Origin: CAMCFD01 sp965661355 | Lineage (GTDB): Bacteria; Pseudomonadota; Alphaproteobacteria; Rickettsiales; UBA1997 | Direction: 5' to 3' | DNA length: 31,713 nucleotides | Assembly (NCBI GenBank): GCA_965661355.1 | Contig: CBFIDI010000017.1 | Location: 1-31,713 of the forward strand | Shown: positions 24,630 through 31,713 of the stretch, piece by piece | Numbering within the stretch: position 1 is the stretch's first letter | How the letters are laid out: every line of letters begins with the position of its first letter | Notes under the pieces: model-generated | What the model was told of the DNA's origin: nothing | Seen by the model: only the letters and a program-made list of their open reading frames with translations | The model's database searches: none | Position numbers and translations under genes: made by a program

Positions 24630-26144
24630 TTGATTAACATAAAAAACTATTTCACATTACTAATTTCCTCTTTAGCTCTTAGTCTTGCTTCATCTTGTAA
24701 TTTAAAACCGGAATACAAAAAACCAGAGCCAGAAATTATCAATAACTGGTCAGATTTTGAAGAAACTAATTTTAACAAACAGGGGCAGGAAAAAATTAGT
24801 CAACTTTCATATGAAAAATTTTTTAAAAACAAAGAATTACAAAATTTAATTGCAATAGCCCTTAAAAATAACAAAGATTTGCGCCTTGTAATATTAAATA
24901 TTAAATCAGCTAAAGAGTTTTACGCAATTAAGAAAGCAGACTTATTGCCACAAATTTCGGCCGACGCATCATTTTCGCGCCAAAGAACTCCGTCCGCTTC
25001 TTTAATTGGCTTTGGAGGTAACTTCGCCTCTAACTCTTCAGCTTTTCTCATTAATAATTACCGAGCAAATTTAGCCTCCGCCTCTTACGAATTTGACTTT
25101 TTTAAGCGCCTTGAAAATATAAATGACGCAGCTTTTCAGGATTTCTTATCAAAAATAGAAAATAGAAATAGCGTTAAAATTTCTTTGATTAGCGAAGTTG
25201 CCAACGCTTATCTACAATATATTAGCGATATAGAAAAAATGAAAATTGCCAAAAAAAGGGTTGAAATCGAAGAAAAGAACCTAAATTTAGCGCAAAATAA
25301 GTACAAAATAGGAGTTTTAACAAAACAAGATTTACTTACAGCGAAAAAGAATTTTGAGATTGCCAAATATCAAAATAATAATTTAGAAAAAATTGTCAAA
25401 AATGATAAAAATTATCTAAAATCTTTACTTTCTTATAAAAACGACTTAAGAATAGAGAAAATTAAACTTGACGAATTTAAAATAATTGAAAATTTACCTC
25501 AAAATTTACCGTCCGAAGTAATTTTGCTTAGACCCGATGTCAAGCAAGCCGAATTTGACCTTAAAAGCAAAAACGCCAATATCGGAGCGGCTCGAGCGGC
25601 ATTCTTCCCTTCTATTTCCCTCACAGGATCTTACGGGTTTGCAAGTGTCGATTTCTCTGATTTATTTAGCTCTTCCGGTAAAGGCGCCTGGTCTTTTTCG
25701 CCGCAAATTAATATTCCTATTTTTCAGGCTGGTAAATTAAATGCACAGCTTAAAGTGGCAAAAATTGACAAAGAAATTGCGATACAAACTTATCAGAAAA
25801 AAATTCAAAATGCTTTTAAAGAAATATATGACGAACTTTCTAGGCAAGAATTTTTGAAAAAAGAACTTAAATCTTATGAATTAGCCAGTAGCTACGACTC
25901 AGAAACTCTAAAAATTGATGAAAAATCAGTTGAAATTGGGTCAAAAAGCAGCATCGATATAATTTCAAGCAAAAGAAATTATCTTACCTCTAGAAATCTT
26001 GAAATTGAAGCAAAAAGACAATATTTAATGAATAAAATAGATCTATTCAAGGTTTTAGGTGGCGGGCTTGACAATAAAATATCGCAAGTAAATCCAAATG
26101 ATAGATCTTCACAAAATATTTCAAACTTCACTAACAAAAACTAA
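24630..26144 (+). CDS. RND efflux outer-membrane lipoprotein, NodT/OprM family
   Basis: The exit duct of the tripartite pump, a trimeric TolC-like channel. The 504 residues begin with a lipoprotein signal (INIKNYFTLLISSLALSLASSC) and lipidated Cys23, followed by NLKPEYKKPEPE, the usual NodT pattern (V.PDY.RP). Two repeated OEP domains of long helices and short strands follow. The second contains LPSEVILLRPDVKQAEFDLKSKNANIGAARAAFFPSISLTGSYGF (about 293-337), the family hallmark. The start is TTG at 24630; no ATG is available that would keep the signal peptide. It lies 60 bases after acrB. Its TAA (26142-26144) overlaps the TAG of trpD on the other strand by four bases in all (26141-26144), so the two transcripts converge with no spacer. 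Confidence 0.93.
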   Translation: MINIKNYFTLLISSLALSLASSCNLKPEYKKPEPEIINNWSDFEETNFNKQGQEKISQLSYEKFFKNKELQNLIAIALKNNKDLRLVILNIKSAKEFYAIKKADLLPQISADASFSRQRTPSASLIGFGGNFASNSSAFLINNYRANLASASYEFDFFKRLENINDAAFQDFLSKIENRNSVKISLISEVANAYLQYISDIEKMKIAKKRVEIEEKNLNLAQNKYKIGVLTKQDLLTAKKNFEIAKYQNNNLEKIVKNDKNYLKSLLSYKNDLRIEKIKLDEFKIIENLPQNLPSEVILLRPDVKQAEFDLKSKNANIGAARAAFFPSISLTGSYGFASVDFSDLFSSSGKGAWSFSPQINIPIFQAGKLNAQLKVAKIDKEIAIQTYQKKIQNAFKEIYDELSRQEFLKKELKSYELASSYDSETLKIDEKSVEIGSKSSIDIISSKRNYLTSRNLEIEAKRQYLMNKIDLFKVLGGGLDNKISQVNPNDRSSQNISNFTNKN

Positions 26145-27136
26145 TTTTCTTGCATTTGCCTCAACTTTTTCATTGCCTGACCGGAATCTATTATTTTTGC
26201 ACTTTTCTTTATGGCATCTTCAATATTTTTACATCTTTGCGCCAAAACAAGTGCAAAAGCCGAGTTCAAAACCACTATATCATAATAAGCATTTTTTGCG
26301 CCAGAAAATATTTCAAGCATTTTTTGAGAATTATAATGAGGATCTCGACCTTGAATTGTGGAAATATCAGATTTTTTAAATTGATAATTTTCGGGGTTTA
26401 TTATTTCTTCTGGATAAATTTTATCGTTTTTAACCTTAAGAAAATATGAATTATCGCAAATTGTAATTTCGTCCATTTTATCAAAACCATGAACTAAAAA
26501 AACCTCTTTATCGCCCTGCTCTTGCAAAAATTGAGCAATTGGCATCATTATATCAAGTCGCGACACGCCAATTATTTGCTTTTTTGTATTAGCTGGGTTT
26601 AAAAGAGGTCCCAAATAATTGAAAATTGTCGGTTGAAGGTGTCGTAAAGCGATTTCTTTTCTAATGTTAGCTAAGTTTTTTAAACTTTCGTGAAAAAAGG
26701 GAGCGTACAAGAAGCATAATTTTTTTTGATTTAAAGTTCTTTCAATTTCGTCAGAATCAGTTAAGTTTTTTATGTTAATCTCAGAAAAAATATCAGCCGA
26801 GCCCGAATTTGAAGAAATTGCTTTATTTCCATGTTTAGCAACCGTAACACCAGCAGCAGCAACAACAAAACAACAGGCGGTTGAAACATTTAGCGTATTT
26901 AGTTTATCGCCGCCAGTTCCACAAATATCTATCGTGTTTTTCGGAGCCTTTATTTTCTTCATTTTGCCCTTTAAAACATTAACAGCGGCGCTAAATATAT
27001 GGCTAGAATATCCGCTTTCATTAATTTGCAGCAATATTTTTATTGAATCTTCTCGAGAAAATTTTTCGCTTATTATATTTTCAAAAATTTCTACAAATTT
27101 TTCTGTTGACTGGTTTTTCAAATCAAAATTAGTCAT
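26141..27136 (-). CDS. trpD: Anthranilate phosphoribosyltransferase
   Basis: Transfers phosphoribose from PRPP to anthranilate, the second step of tryptophan synthesis. The 331 residues match the family. The PRPP loop is DICGTGGDKLNTLNVST (70-86). The anthranilate region is KHGNKAISSNSGSADIFSEI (101-120), where the more usual forms have KHGNR and SSKSGSAD; the Lys-to-Asn change at 110 is worth noting. A later FNYLGPLLNPA motif is intact. The ATG at 27136 lies inside the end of trpG: ATGACTAA contains both the trpD start and the trpG stop, an 8-base overlap that implies translational coupling. No trpE, trpC, trpB or trpA is in the window. Thymidine phosphorylase relatives are excluded by the motif set. 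Confidence 0.95.
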   Translation of the reverse strand: MTNFDLKNQSTEKFVEIFENIISEKFSREDSIKILLQINESGYSSHIFSAAVNVLKGKMKKIKAPKNTIDICGTGGDKLNTLNVSTACCFVVAAAGVTVAKHGNKAISSNSGSADIFSEINIKNLTDSDEIERTLNQKKLCFLYAPFFHESLKNLANIRKEIALRHLQPTIFNYLGPLLNPANTKKQIIGVSRLDIMMPIAQFLQEQGDKEVFLVHGFDKMDEITICDNSYFLKVKNDKIYPEEIINPENYQFKKSDISTIQGRDPHYNSQKMLEIFSGAKNAYYDIVVLNSAFALVLAQRCKNIEDAIKKSAKIIDSGQAMKKLRQMQEN

Positions 27137-27719
27137 TATTTCGTCTTCTTTGAGCTATTTTTATAAAATTTTCAATGATTTTATGACCAAATTCTGATGC
27201 AATTGACTCTGGGTGAAATTGAACGCCATAAATTTGATATTTTTTATGAGAAATTCCCATAATAATTCCATCTTGCGTAGCGGCTGTAATTTCTAGCTCG
27301 TCATTAGGAAAAGATTTTTTTTCTATAGCTAAAGAGTGATATCTAGTAGCCTTAAATGGCGAAGGAATATCTTGAAAAATACCTTGTCCACCATGAAAAA
27401 CTTCACTTACTTTACCATGCATCGGCTCATTTTTTACTATTTTTGCACCAAAAATTTGACCTATTGCTTGATGCCCAAGGCAAACTCCTAAAATTGGCAT
27501 TGTTTGAGAGAATTCTTTTATTACATCTAAACAGACTCCAGATTCATTTGGGGTACAGGGCCCCGGAGACAAAACAATAGCTTTTGGGTCTAGCAATTTT
27601 ATTTCCTCAACCGAAATTTTATCATTTCTTCTTACTATTACATTTTTTTCGCCAGACTCTAATAAATAATGGTATAGATTATAAGTGAAACTGTCGTAAT
27701 TATCGATTAGTAATATCAT
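27129..27719 (-). CDS. trpG: Anthranilate / aminodeoxychorismate synthase glutamine amidotransferase
   Basis: Releases ammonia from glutamine for anthranilate synthase (TrpE) or aminodeoxychorismate synthase (PabB). The 196 residues form a complete class I amidotransferase: N-terminal LLIDNYDSFTYNLYHYL, oxyanion loop SPGPCTPNESG (51-61), nucleophile C80 in GVCLGHQAIGQIFG, and H169/E171 in GVQFHPESI. The overlap with trpD favours the tryptophan role, but TrpG and PabA cannot be separated by sequence alone and one protein often serves both enzymes. The ATG at 27719 starts directly at the first strand. It follows fadE by 121 bases; a GC-rich palindrome (27783-27794) in that gap may be an operator. 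Confidence 0.94.
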   Translation of the reverse strand: MILLIDNYDSFTYNLYHYLLESGEKNVIVRRNDKISVEEIKLLDPKAIVLSPGPCTPNESGVCLDVIKEFSQTMPILGVCLGHQAIGQIFGAKIVKNEPMHGKVSEVFHGGQGIFQDIPSPFKATRYHSLAIEKKSFPNDELEITAATQDGIIMGISHKKYQIYGVQFHPESIASEFGHKIIENFIKIAQRRRNND

Positions 27720-27782
27720 ATTAGTTTAAAATTAGCGGCCATTTACTGTTTTAAAATATTTGCAAGATAGGCTTTAATGTAA

Positions 27783-27794
27783 CTTGCCGGCAAG
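27783..27794. promoter_or_regulatory. Perfect 12-bp palindrome CTTGCCGGCAAG upstream of trpGD
   Basis: The palindrome is GC-rich in a very AT-rich gap, about 63 bases before the trpG ATG. On the minus strand it contains TTGCCG, which could act as a -35 box, with TATCTT 18 bases later. It could bind a dimeric repressor. It is unlikely to be the fadE terminator because the T-run precedes it on that strand. Confidence 0.4.
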
Positions 27795-27840
27795 AAAAAT
27801 TTATTTAAAATATAACTTCTTTAACTTACCATCTTAAATT

Positions 27841-30312
27841 TTAAACTATTTTATCATAATCTTCAAGGCTATATTCATCAACCTCCATCGCATCTAAAAT
27901 TGCATTTGACATATCTTGAAGTTGATTTTTTTCTTTTAAATTAATGATATTTATCTCAAATGCCTCATCGTAAAGATCTTCAATTCTTTTTTTAGGAAGT
28001 TTTTTTGATGATATAGCAACTTTGATTTTTTCTACAAGCTCTAGCGATTCATAATACAAATTATAAGCATTTTCTATTCTACCAATATTATCTTGTGGAT
28101 CTTGGCTAAGATAAATTCCAGCAGAAATATGATTGCGTAAATATCCTTGCCTGGTTGCTTTTTTAACAATTTTATGCTGCAAATCATCAGATGGATTTTG
28201 GCAAAATATATTAACCCTAGAAAAAAAAGCAAAAGGAGACATTATTATTTTAGAAAAACCAGAAAACATATTTTCAAAAATTCCGTTAATTGCATTTTGA
28301 GCATTGACTAAATGTTCTTTTATGGCATATTCAGCAACCTCTTCTTCATCTTTATTGAAGCCGTTTTCTTCAAATTTTCTTAAAATAGCACAAATCATAT
28401 AATTTGCCGATAATGCATCGCCAAATCTACCATTTAACTTTTCTTTTCTTTTTAAATTACCGCCATATTTTGCAATTGAAATATCAGCCAAAACCGCAAA
28501 TGTCGCACTAAGCCAAGCTATTTTCTTCTGATATTTTTTTACTAATTTGTTTTTTGAGTTTGTTTTCGCAATTTGTCCGCGCGTTACTGACAACAAAATT
28601 GAGCGCGCAATATTTCTAATTAAATGAGAAATATGCGAGAAAAATGCCATATCGAATTTGGTTAAATCTTTATTTTCCAGAGCCTCTATTTCTTTAAATA
28701 CATATGGGTGACACATCATGGCGCCCTGTCCAAAATGGATAAGACTTCTAGTTACAATATTTGCCCCTTCGACCGTTATTGAAATTGGCGCAGAAAAATA
28801 AGCATTAGCCAATAAATTTCTCGGCCCTCTAATAATTGCCCTTCCGCCCAAAATATCCATGCCGTCAGCTATTATTTTCCTGAAAGATTCAGTAGAATGA
28901 TATTTAGCTATGGCCGTAATAACAGAAGGTTTCATACCAAGATCAACCGAACTTGCGGTAAATATTCTTAAAGCATCCGAGCTGTAAGTTCTTGATATTA
29001 TTCTCGCCAAAACCTCTTCCACTCCTTCAAATTTAGCGATTGGCAAGCCAAATTGCTGCCTGATCGAGCTATATGTTAAAGCAACTCTAGCAACAAGCTT
29101 TGAACCACCCGAGCTAGTCGAAGGTAAAGATATACCCCTTCCAGCAGCCAGAGATTCCATAAGCATTTTCCATCCCTTGCCAGCGTTTGACTCTCCACCA
29201 ATAATCGAATCAAGACCAATAACAACATTTTCGCCATTTAACGGAGAGTTAATAAACGGAGTTGCCAATGGGTCATGCCTTCTGCCCTGTCTAACGCCGA
29301 TTGTGTCACTTGGAATTAAAGCGCAAGTAATACCAACATCTTCTTGTTCTGATATTAAATTATCAGGATCTTTTAGCTGAAATGCCACGCCAATAACCGT
29401 TGCAACCGCACCAAGAGTTATATATCTTTTTTTCCAATTTAATCTTATTTTTACTTGACCATCTTCATCTTTAAAAACTATACCATTTGAAATTATTGAA
29501 GTTGCATCACTTCCCGCTTTTGTCTCGGTTAAAGCAAAGCAAGGTATTTCGCGCCCGTCGGCTAAACGGGGAAGATAATAATCTTGCTGATCCGAGGTTC
29601 CATAATGCAACAAAAGTTCAGATGGTCCAAGTGAATTTGGCACCATAACAGTAATTGCCAAAGGAACATTTCGCGAGGCTAATTTTTCAATTACAGCGCT
29701 ATGTGCAAGCGCAGAAAAGCCAAGACCACCATATTTTTTAGGAATTATCATGCCAAAAAATTTCTTATCTTTTAAATATTTCCATACCTTTTCAGATAAA
29801 TCTTTTTTAACCTGGACTTCGTAATCTGGGCACATTTTACATAATTCTTCAACTTCATTATCTAAAAAACCCTGCTCTTCGCTAGTTAGTTTTGTGAATT
29901 TCTGTTTTGAAATATAATCAAAATTGGGTTTTCCTGAAAATAATTCACCATCTACCCAACTATTGCCTGAAGTTAGGGCTATTTTTTCTGTTTCGGACAT
30001 TTTTGGCATCAAGCCAAGATTTTTAATAAAAATAGTCAACGGATAAGTTACTAAAAATCTTCTTAAAATTGGCAAGGTAAAAATAGCCGAAATTAACACA
30101 AAACAATCCCAGAAAAATTCTCCAAAATTGTAATGAGCGAAAAAAAACGCTAAAAACGGAATAAAAAATATAGCTTTAGCTCCTTTATATGCAAGAAAAA
30201 CCAATATAACAACTGTAAAAATCGAAATATATTCAAAATCTTTTGCTGCGTAAGATATATATAACAAAGAATCTGCTAAATTTGACAGAATTTTTTCAAG
30301 AAATAAGGGCAT
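27841..30312 (-). CDS. fadE: Acyl-CoA dehydrogenase, FadE type
   Basis: Flavoenzyme that oxidises acyl-CoA to trans-2-enoyl-CoA, the first step of fatty-acid beta-oxidation, held at the inner membrane. The 823 residues match FadE (814 in E. coli) rather than the 380-residue soluble enzymes. Residues about 28-90 contain two or three hydrophobic segments. The dehydrogenase core starts near 125. It contains MIIPKKYGGLGFSALAHS, the FAD-contacting CFALTETKAGSDA, an AGKGWKMLMESLAAGRGISLP segment and the ITVEGANIVTRSLIHFGQGA motif, whose Glu (about 515) is the expected base. The C-terminal DUF1974-type region follows with CHPYVFKEIEAL. The ATG at 30312 places the membrane segments at the N-terminus. 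An extended -10 promoter lies upstream. No other beta-oxidation gene is nearby. Confidence 0.95.
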   Translation of the reverse strand: MPLFLEKILSNLADSLLYISYAAKDFEYISIFTVVILVFLAYKGAKAIFFIPFLAFFFAHYNFGEFFWDCFVLISAIFTLPILRRFLVTYPLTIFIKNLGLMPKMSETEKIALTSGNSWVDGELFSGKPNFDYISKQKFTKLTSEEQGFLDNEVEELCKMCPDYEVQVKKDLSEKVWKYLKDKKFFGMIIPKKYGGLGFSALAHSAVIEKLASRNVPLAITVMVPNSLGPSELLLHYGTSDQQDYYLPRLADGREIPCFALTETKAGSDATSIISNGIVFKDEDGQVKIRLNWKKRYITLGAVATVIGVAFQLKDPDNLISEQEDVGITCALIPSDTIGVRQGRRHDPLATPFINSPLNGENVVIGLDSIIGGESNAGKGWKMLMESLAAGRGISLPSTSSGGSKLVARVALTYSSIRQQFGLPIAKFEGVEEVLARIISRTYSSDALRIFTASSVDLGMKPSVITAIAKYHSTESFRKIIADGMDILGGRAIIRGPRNLLANAYFSAPISITVEGANIVTRSLIHFGQGAMMCHPYVFKEIEALENKDLTKFDMAFFSHISHLIRNIARSILLSVTRGQIAKTNSKNKLVKKYQKKIAWLSATFAVLADISIAKYGGNLKRKEKLNGRFGDALSANYMICAILRKFEENGFNKDEEEVAEYAIKEHLVNAQNAINGIFENMFSGFSKIIMSPFAFFSRVNIFCQNPSDDLQHKIVKKATRQGYLRNHISAGIYLSQDPQDNIGRIENAYNLYYESLELVEKIKVAISSKKLPKKRIEDLYDEAFEINIINLKEKNQLQDMSNAILDAMEVDEYSLEDYDKIV

Positions 30313-30375
30313 GTTAAAAAATTTAAATAACTAATTAATCAATTTATCTGACTTTAAAGGCGGTGTTTTTCATTA

Positions 30376-30384
30376 ATTATACCA
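30376..30384 (-). promoter_or_regulatory. Probable extended -10 promoter of fadE
   Basis: On the minus strand the sequence TGGTATAAT combines a perfect -10 hexamer with the TGn extension. No good -35 box is found 16-18 bases upstream, as is allowed for extended -10 promoters. Transcription would begin near 30369, about 57 bases before the ATG. Confidence 0.5.
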
Positions 30385-30446
30385 ATTTTAAATAAATTTT
30401 GGTACATATCTTGAATTTAATTAGTTTCTAGTAAATGATCAAGATA

Positions 30447-30462
30447 TTTTATTGCAATAAAA
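30447..30462. repeat. Perfect 16-bp palindrome in the glyQ-fadE gap
   Basis: TTTTATTGCAATAAAA reads the same on both strands. It lies about 65 bases upstream of the fadE -10 box and about 140 bases past the glyQ stop. It could be an operator or a weak terminator stem (TTTTAT-TGCA-ATAAAA). No T-run follows. Confidence 0.45.
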
Positions 30463-30599
30463 AGAAAAATACGAAAATTGTTGCAAAATAACAAAAATTC
30501 CCATTATTTTGTATATTCTGCTAAATCTATTGAGACTTAATTGAGGGTGATAAATGTTAAAATGTGAAATAAATGCACGATATTTTTTGCCAATGAATA

Positions 30600-31457
30600 T
30601 TAATTTGCGGATATTCTTTGGCAAACTTCAACAACAATATTTCTGACCCTAGAAATATAAGAAGCTCTTTGTGTAACCGATAAAGCGCCAGCGGCGTCAA
30701 GAAGATTCAAAATATGACTTGCCTTTAAAGCACATTCATAGGCTGGAATATATAAATTATTTTCTATTAATTTTTGTGATTCACTTTCTTTTTCTTGAAA
30801 ATTAGCAAACAAAATATCGGGGTTGCTATACTCCATTATTGCTGATGAATTCTGCTTTTCACTTTCTAAAAAGACATCTTTATAGGTTATTTTTTCGTCA
30901 CCTTCCTTGCCGTTATAATTTATATCAAAAATTGAGTCGACATTTTGAACATGTAACGCAATTCTTTCAAGGCCATAAGTAAGCTCGACCGGAACAATTT
31001 TACAATCAACGCCGCCAACTTGTTGAAAATAAGTAAATTGCGTTATCTCCATTCCGTTAAACCAAACTTCGTAACCAAGACCAGAAGCCCCAACCGTTGG
31101 ATTTTCCCAGTCATCTTCAACGAAGCGGACATCGTTATTTTTAACATCCAGACCAATTTGCCTAAGGCTTTCAAGATATAATTGCCTTATATTACTTGGC
31201 GCTGGCTTTAAAAGTGCTTGAAATTGATAATAATGACCAACCCGATTAGGATTTTCGCCATATCTAGCATCGGCCGGCCTTCTGCATGGCTGCGGATAAG
31301 CTACTTTCCAAGGTTTGTTGTCTATAGATTTTAAAACGGTTGCGGGGTGCATAGTTCCAGCCCCAACTTCGGTATCAATTGGCTGAAGTATCACGCAGCC
31401 CTGTTTTGACCAAAATTGCTGCAGCCTAAAAATTATATCTTGAAACGAAATTGACAT
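30600..31457 (-). CDS. glyQ: Glycyl-tRNA synthetase alpha subunit
   Basis: Catalytic subunit of the bacterial alpha2beta2 glycyl-tRNA synthetase, which activates glycine and charges tRNA-Gly. The 285 residues match the family. Near-invariant segments are visible: QGCVILQPIDTEVGAGTMHP (19-38), VAYPQPCRRPADARYGENPN (52-71), RVGHYYQFQ, DDWENPTVGASGLGYEVWFN and GMEITQFTYFQQVGG. The ATG at 31457 begins MSISFQDIIFRLQQFW, as usual. The beta subunit gene glyS, often immediately downstream, is not here: a 287-bp gap and then fadE follow. A perfect -10 hexamer TATAAT on the minus strand (31520-31525) lies about 60 bases upstream, without a good -35 box. Confidence 0.97.
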   Translation of the reverse strand: MSISFQDIIFRLQQFWSKQGCVILQPIDTEVGAGTMHPATVLKSIDNKPWKVAYPQPCRRPADARYGENPNRVGHYYQFQALLKPAPSNIRQLYLESLRQIGLDVKNNDVRFVEDDWENPTVGASGLGYEVWFNGMEITQFTYFQQVGGVDCKIVPVELTYGLERIALHVQNVDSIFDINYNGKEGDEKITYKDVFLESEKQNSSAIMEYSNPDILFANFQEKESESQKLIENNLYIPAYECALKASHILNLLDAAGALSVTQRASYISRVRNIVVEVCQRISAN

Positions 31458-31519
31458 TGAGAATGCTTAATTTTAATTTAAAAAATAATTACCAAATAAA
31501 GATCTTTTGTTGATCGCCT

Positions 31520-31525
31520 ATTATA
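31520..31525 (-). promoter_or_regulatory. Possible -10 box for glyQ
   Basis: A perfect TATAAT on the minus strand, 62 bases upstream of the glyQ ATG and set in a slightly GC-richer stretch (GGCGAAA before, AGGCGA after). No convincing -35 hexamer is present, so this is a candidate only. Confidence 0.35.
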
Positions 31526-31713
31526 TTTCGCCTGACTATTTTAAACATTTAAGATTTATTATTAATCATTTACTCGTTAATGCTTAAGCCATAAAACATT
31601 TACCCTTTAATAATAAATTATAGTCACGCAAAAAGTCAGCTCGCCATTTGCTTTATCAGCAATCTCTGAATAATCTAACTGTCTAAAATTTAAAAATCAA
31701 ATTGAAAATGACG

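Noticed and set aside
26098..26449. Two plus-strand ORFs over the 3' part of trpD
   Set aside because: They are out of frame with the efflux gene and antisense to a well-conserved enzyme.
31708..31713. ATGACG at the right edge as the start of another gene
   Set aside because: Only two codons are visible, so there is no evidence either way.

Overview
This is an AT-rich (roughly 70% A+T by eye), gene-sparse bacterial window. It carries 22 protein genes and no rRNA, tRNA or CRISPR array that I can see. Gene content and protein style point to an alphaproteobacterium, probably Rickettsiales-like. The porphobilinogen synthase lacks the zinc cysteines, Dcd has the short 'MSIMSDKW' form I associate with Rickettsia and Wolbachia, intergenic spacers are long and AT-rich, and Shine-Dalgarno motifs are nearly absent. 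Tryptophan-pathway genes (trpG, trpD) and a FadE acyl-CoA dehydrogenase would be unusual for a classical intracellular Rickettsia. A metabolically richer relative (for example a Deianiraea-type lineage) or another AT-rich alphaproteobacterium fits better. The placement is inference from memory of families, not a search.

Layout. 127-2926 (minus): hemB, then a 538-bp spacer and a large, very acidic protein of unknown function. 3055-3657 (plus): pgsA. 4082-8357 (minus): ychF, ftsK and tadA. 8885-9994 (plus): mltA lipoprotein. 10200-14601 (minus): a KefB-like antiporter, a probable terminator, then a tight two-gene unit of an Nramp-related transporter and a soluble PRC/MgtE_N/CBS protein. 14751-19414 (plus): dcd, an exported intradiol-dioxygenase-like protein with a damaged iron site, rbfA, dxr and rseP. 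19870-26144 (plus): a complete tripartite RND efflux operon (acrA-acrB-oprM type). 26141-31457 (minus): glyQ, fadE, trpG and trpD, where trpD overlaps the end of the efflux operon tail-to-tail.

How the genes work together. Most are housekeeping: haem (hemB), phospholipid (pgsA), isoprenoid (dxr), dCTP/dUTP (dcd), tRNA editing and charging (tadA, glyQ), ribosome maturation (rbfA, ychF), chromosome segregation (ftsK), murein turnover (mltA) and envelope stress proteolysis (rseP). The accessory interest lies in the transporter plus cytosolic metal-sensor-like pair, the acidic protein, the degenerate dioxygenase, the long charged tail on the efflux adaptor and the isolated trpGD pair. The long spacers hold diverged copies of a dispersed element, several inverted repeats and recognisable sigma-70-type promoters. 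I found no convincing new multi-gene system. The best candidates for something undescribed are the acidic protein and the transporter/sensor pair.
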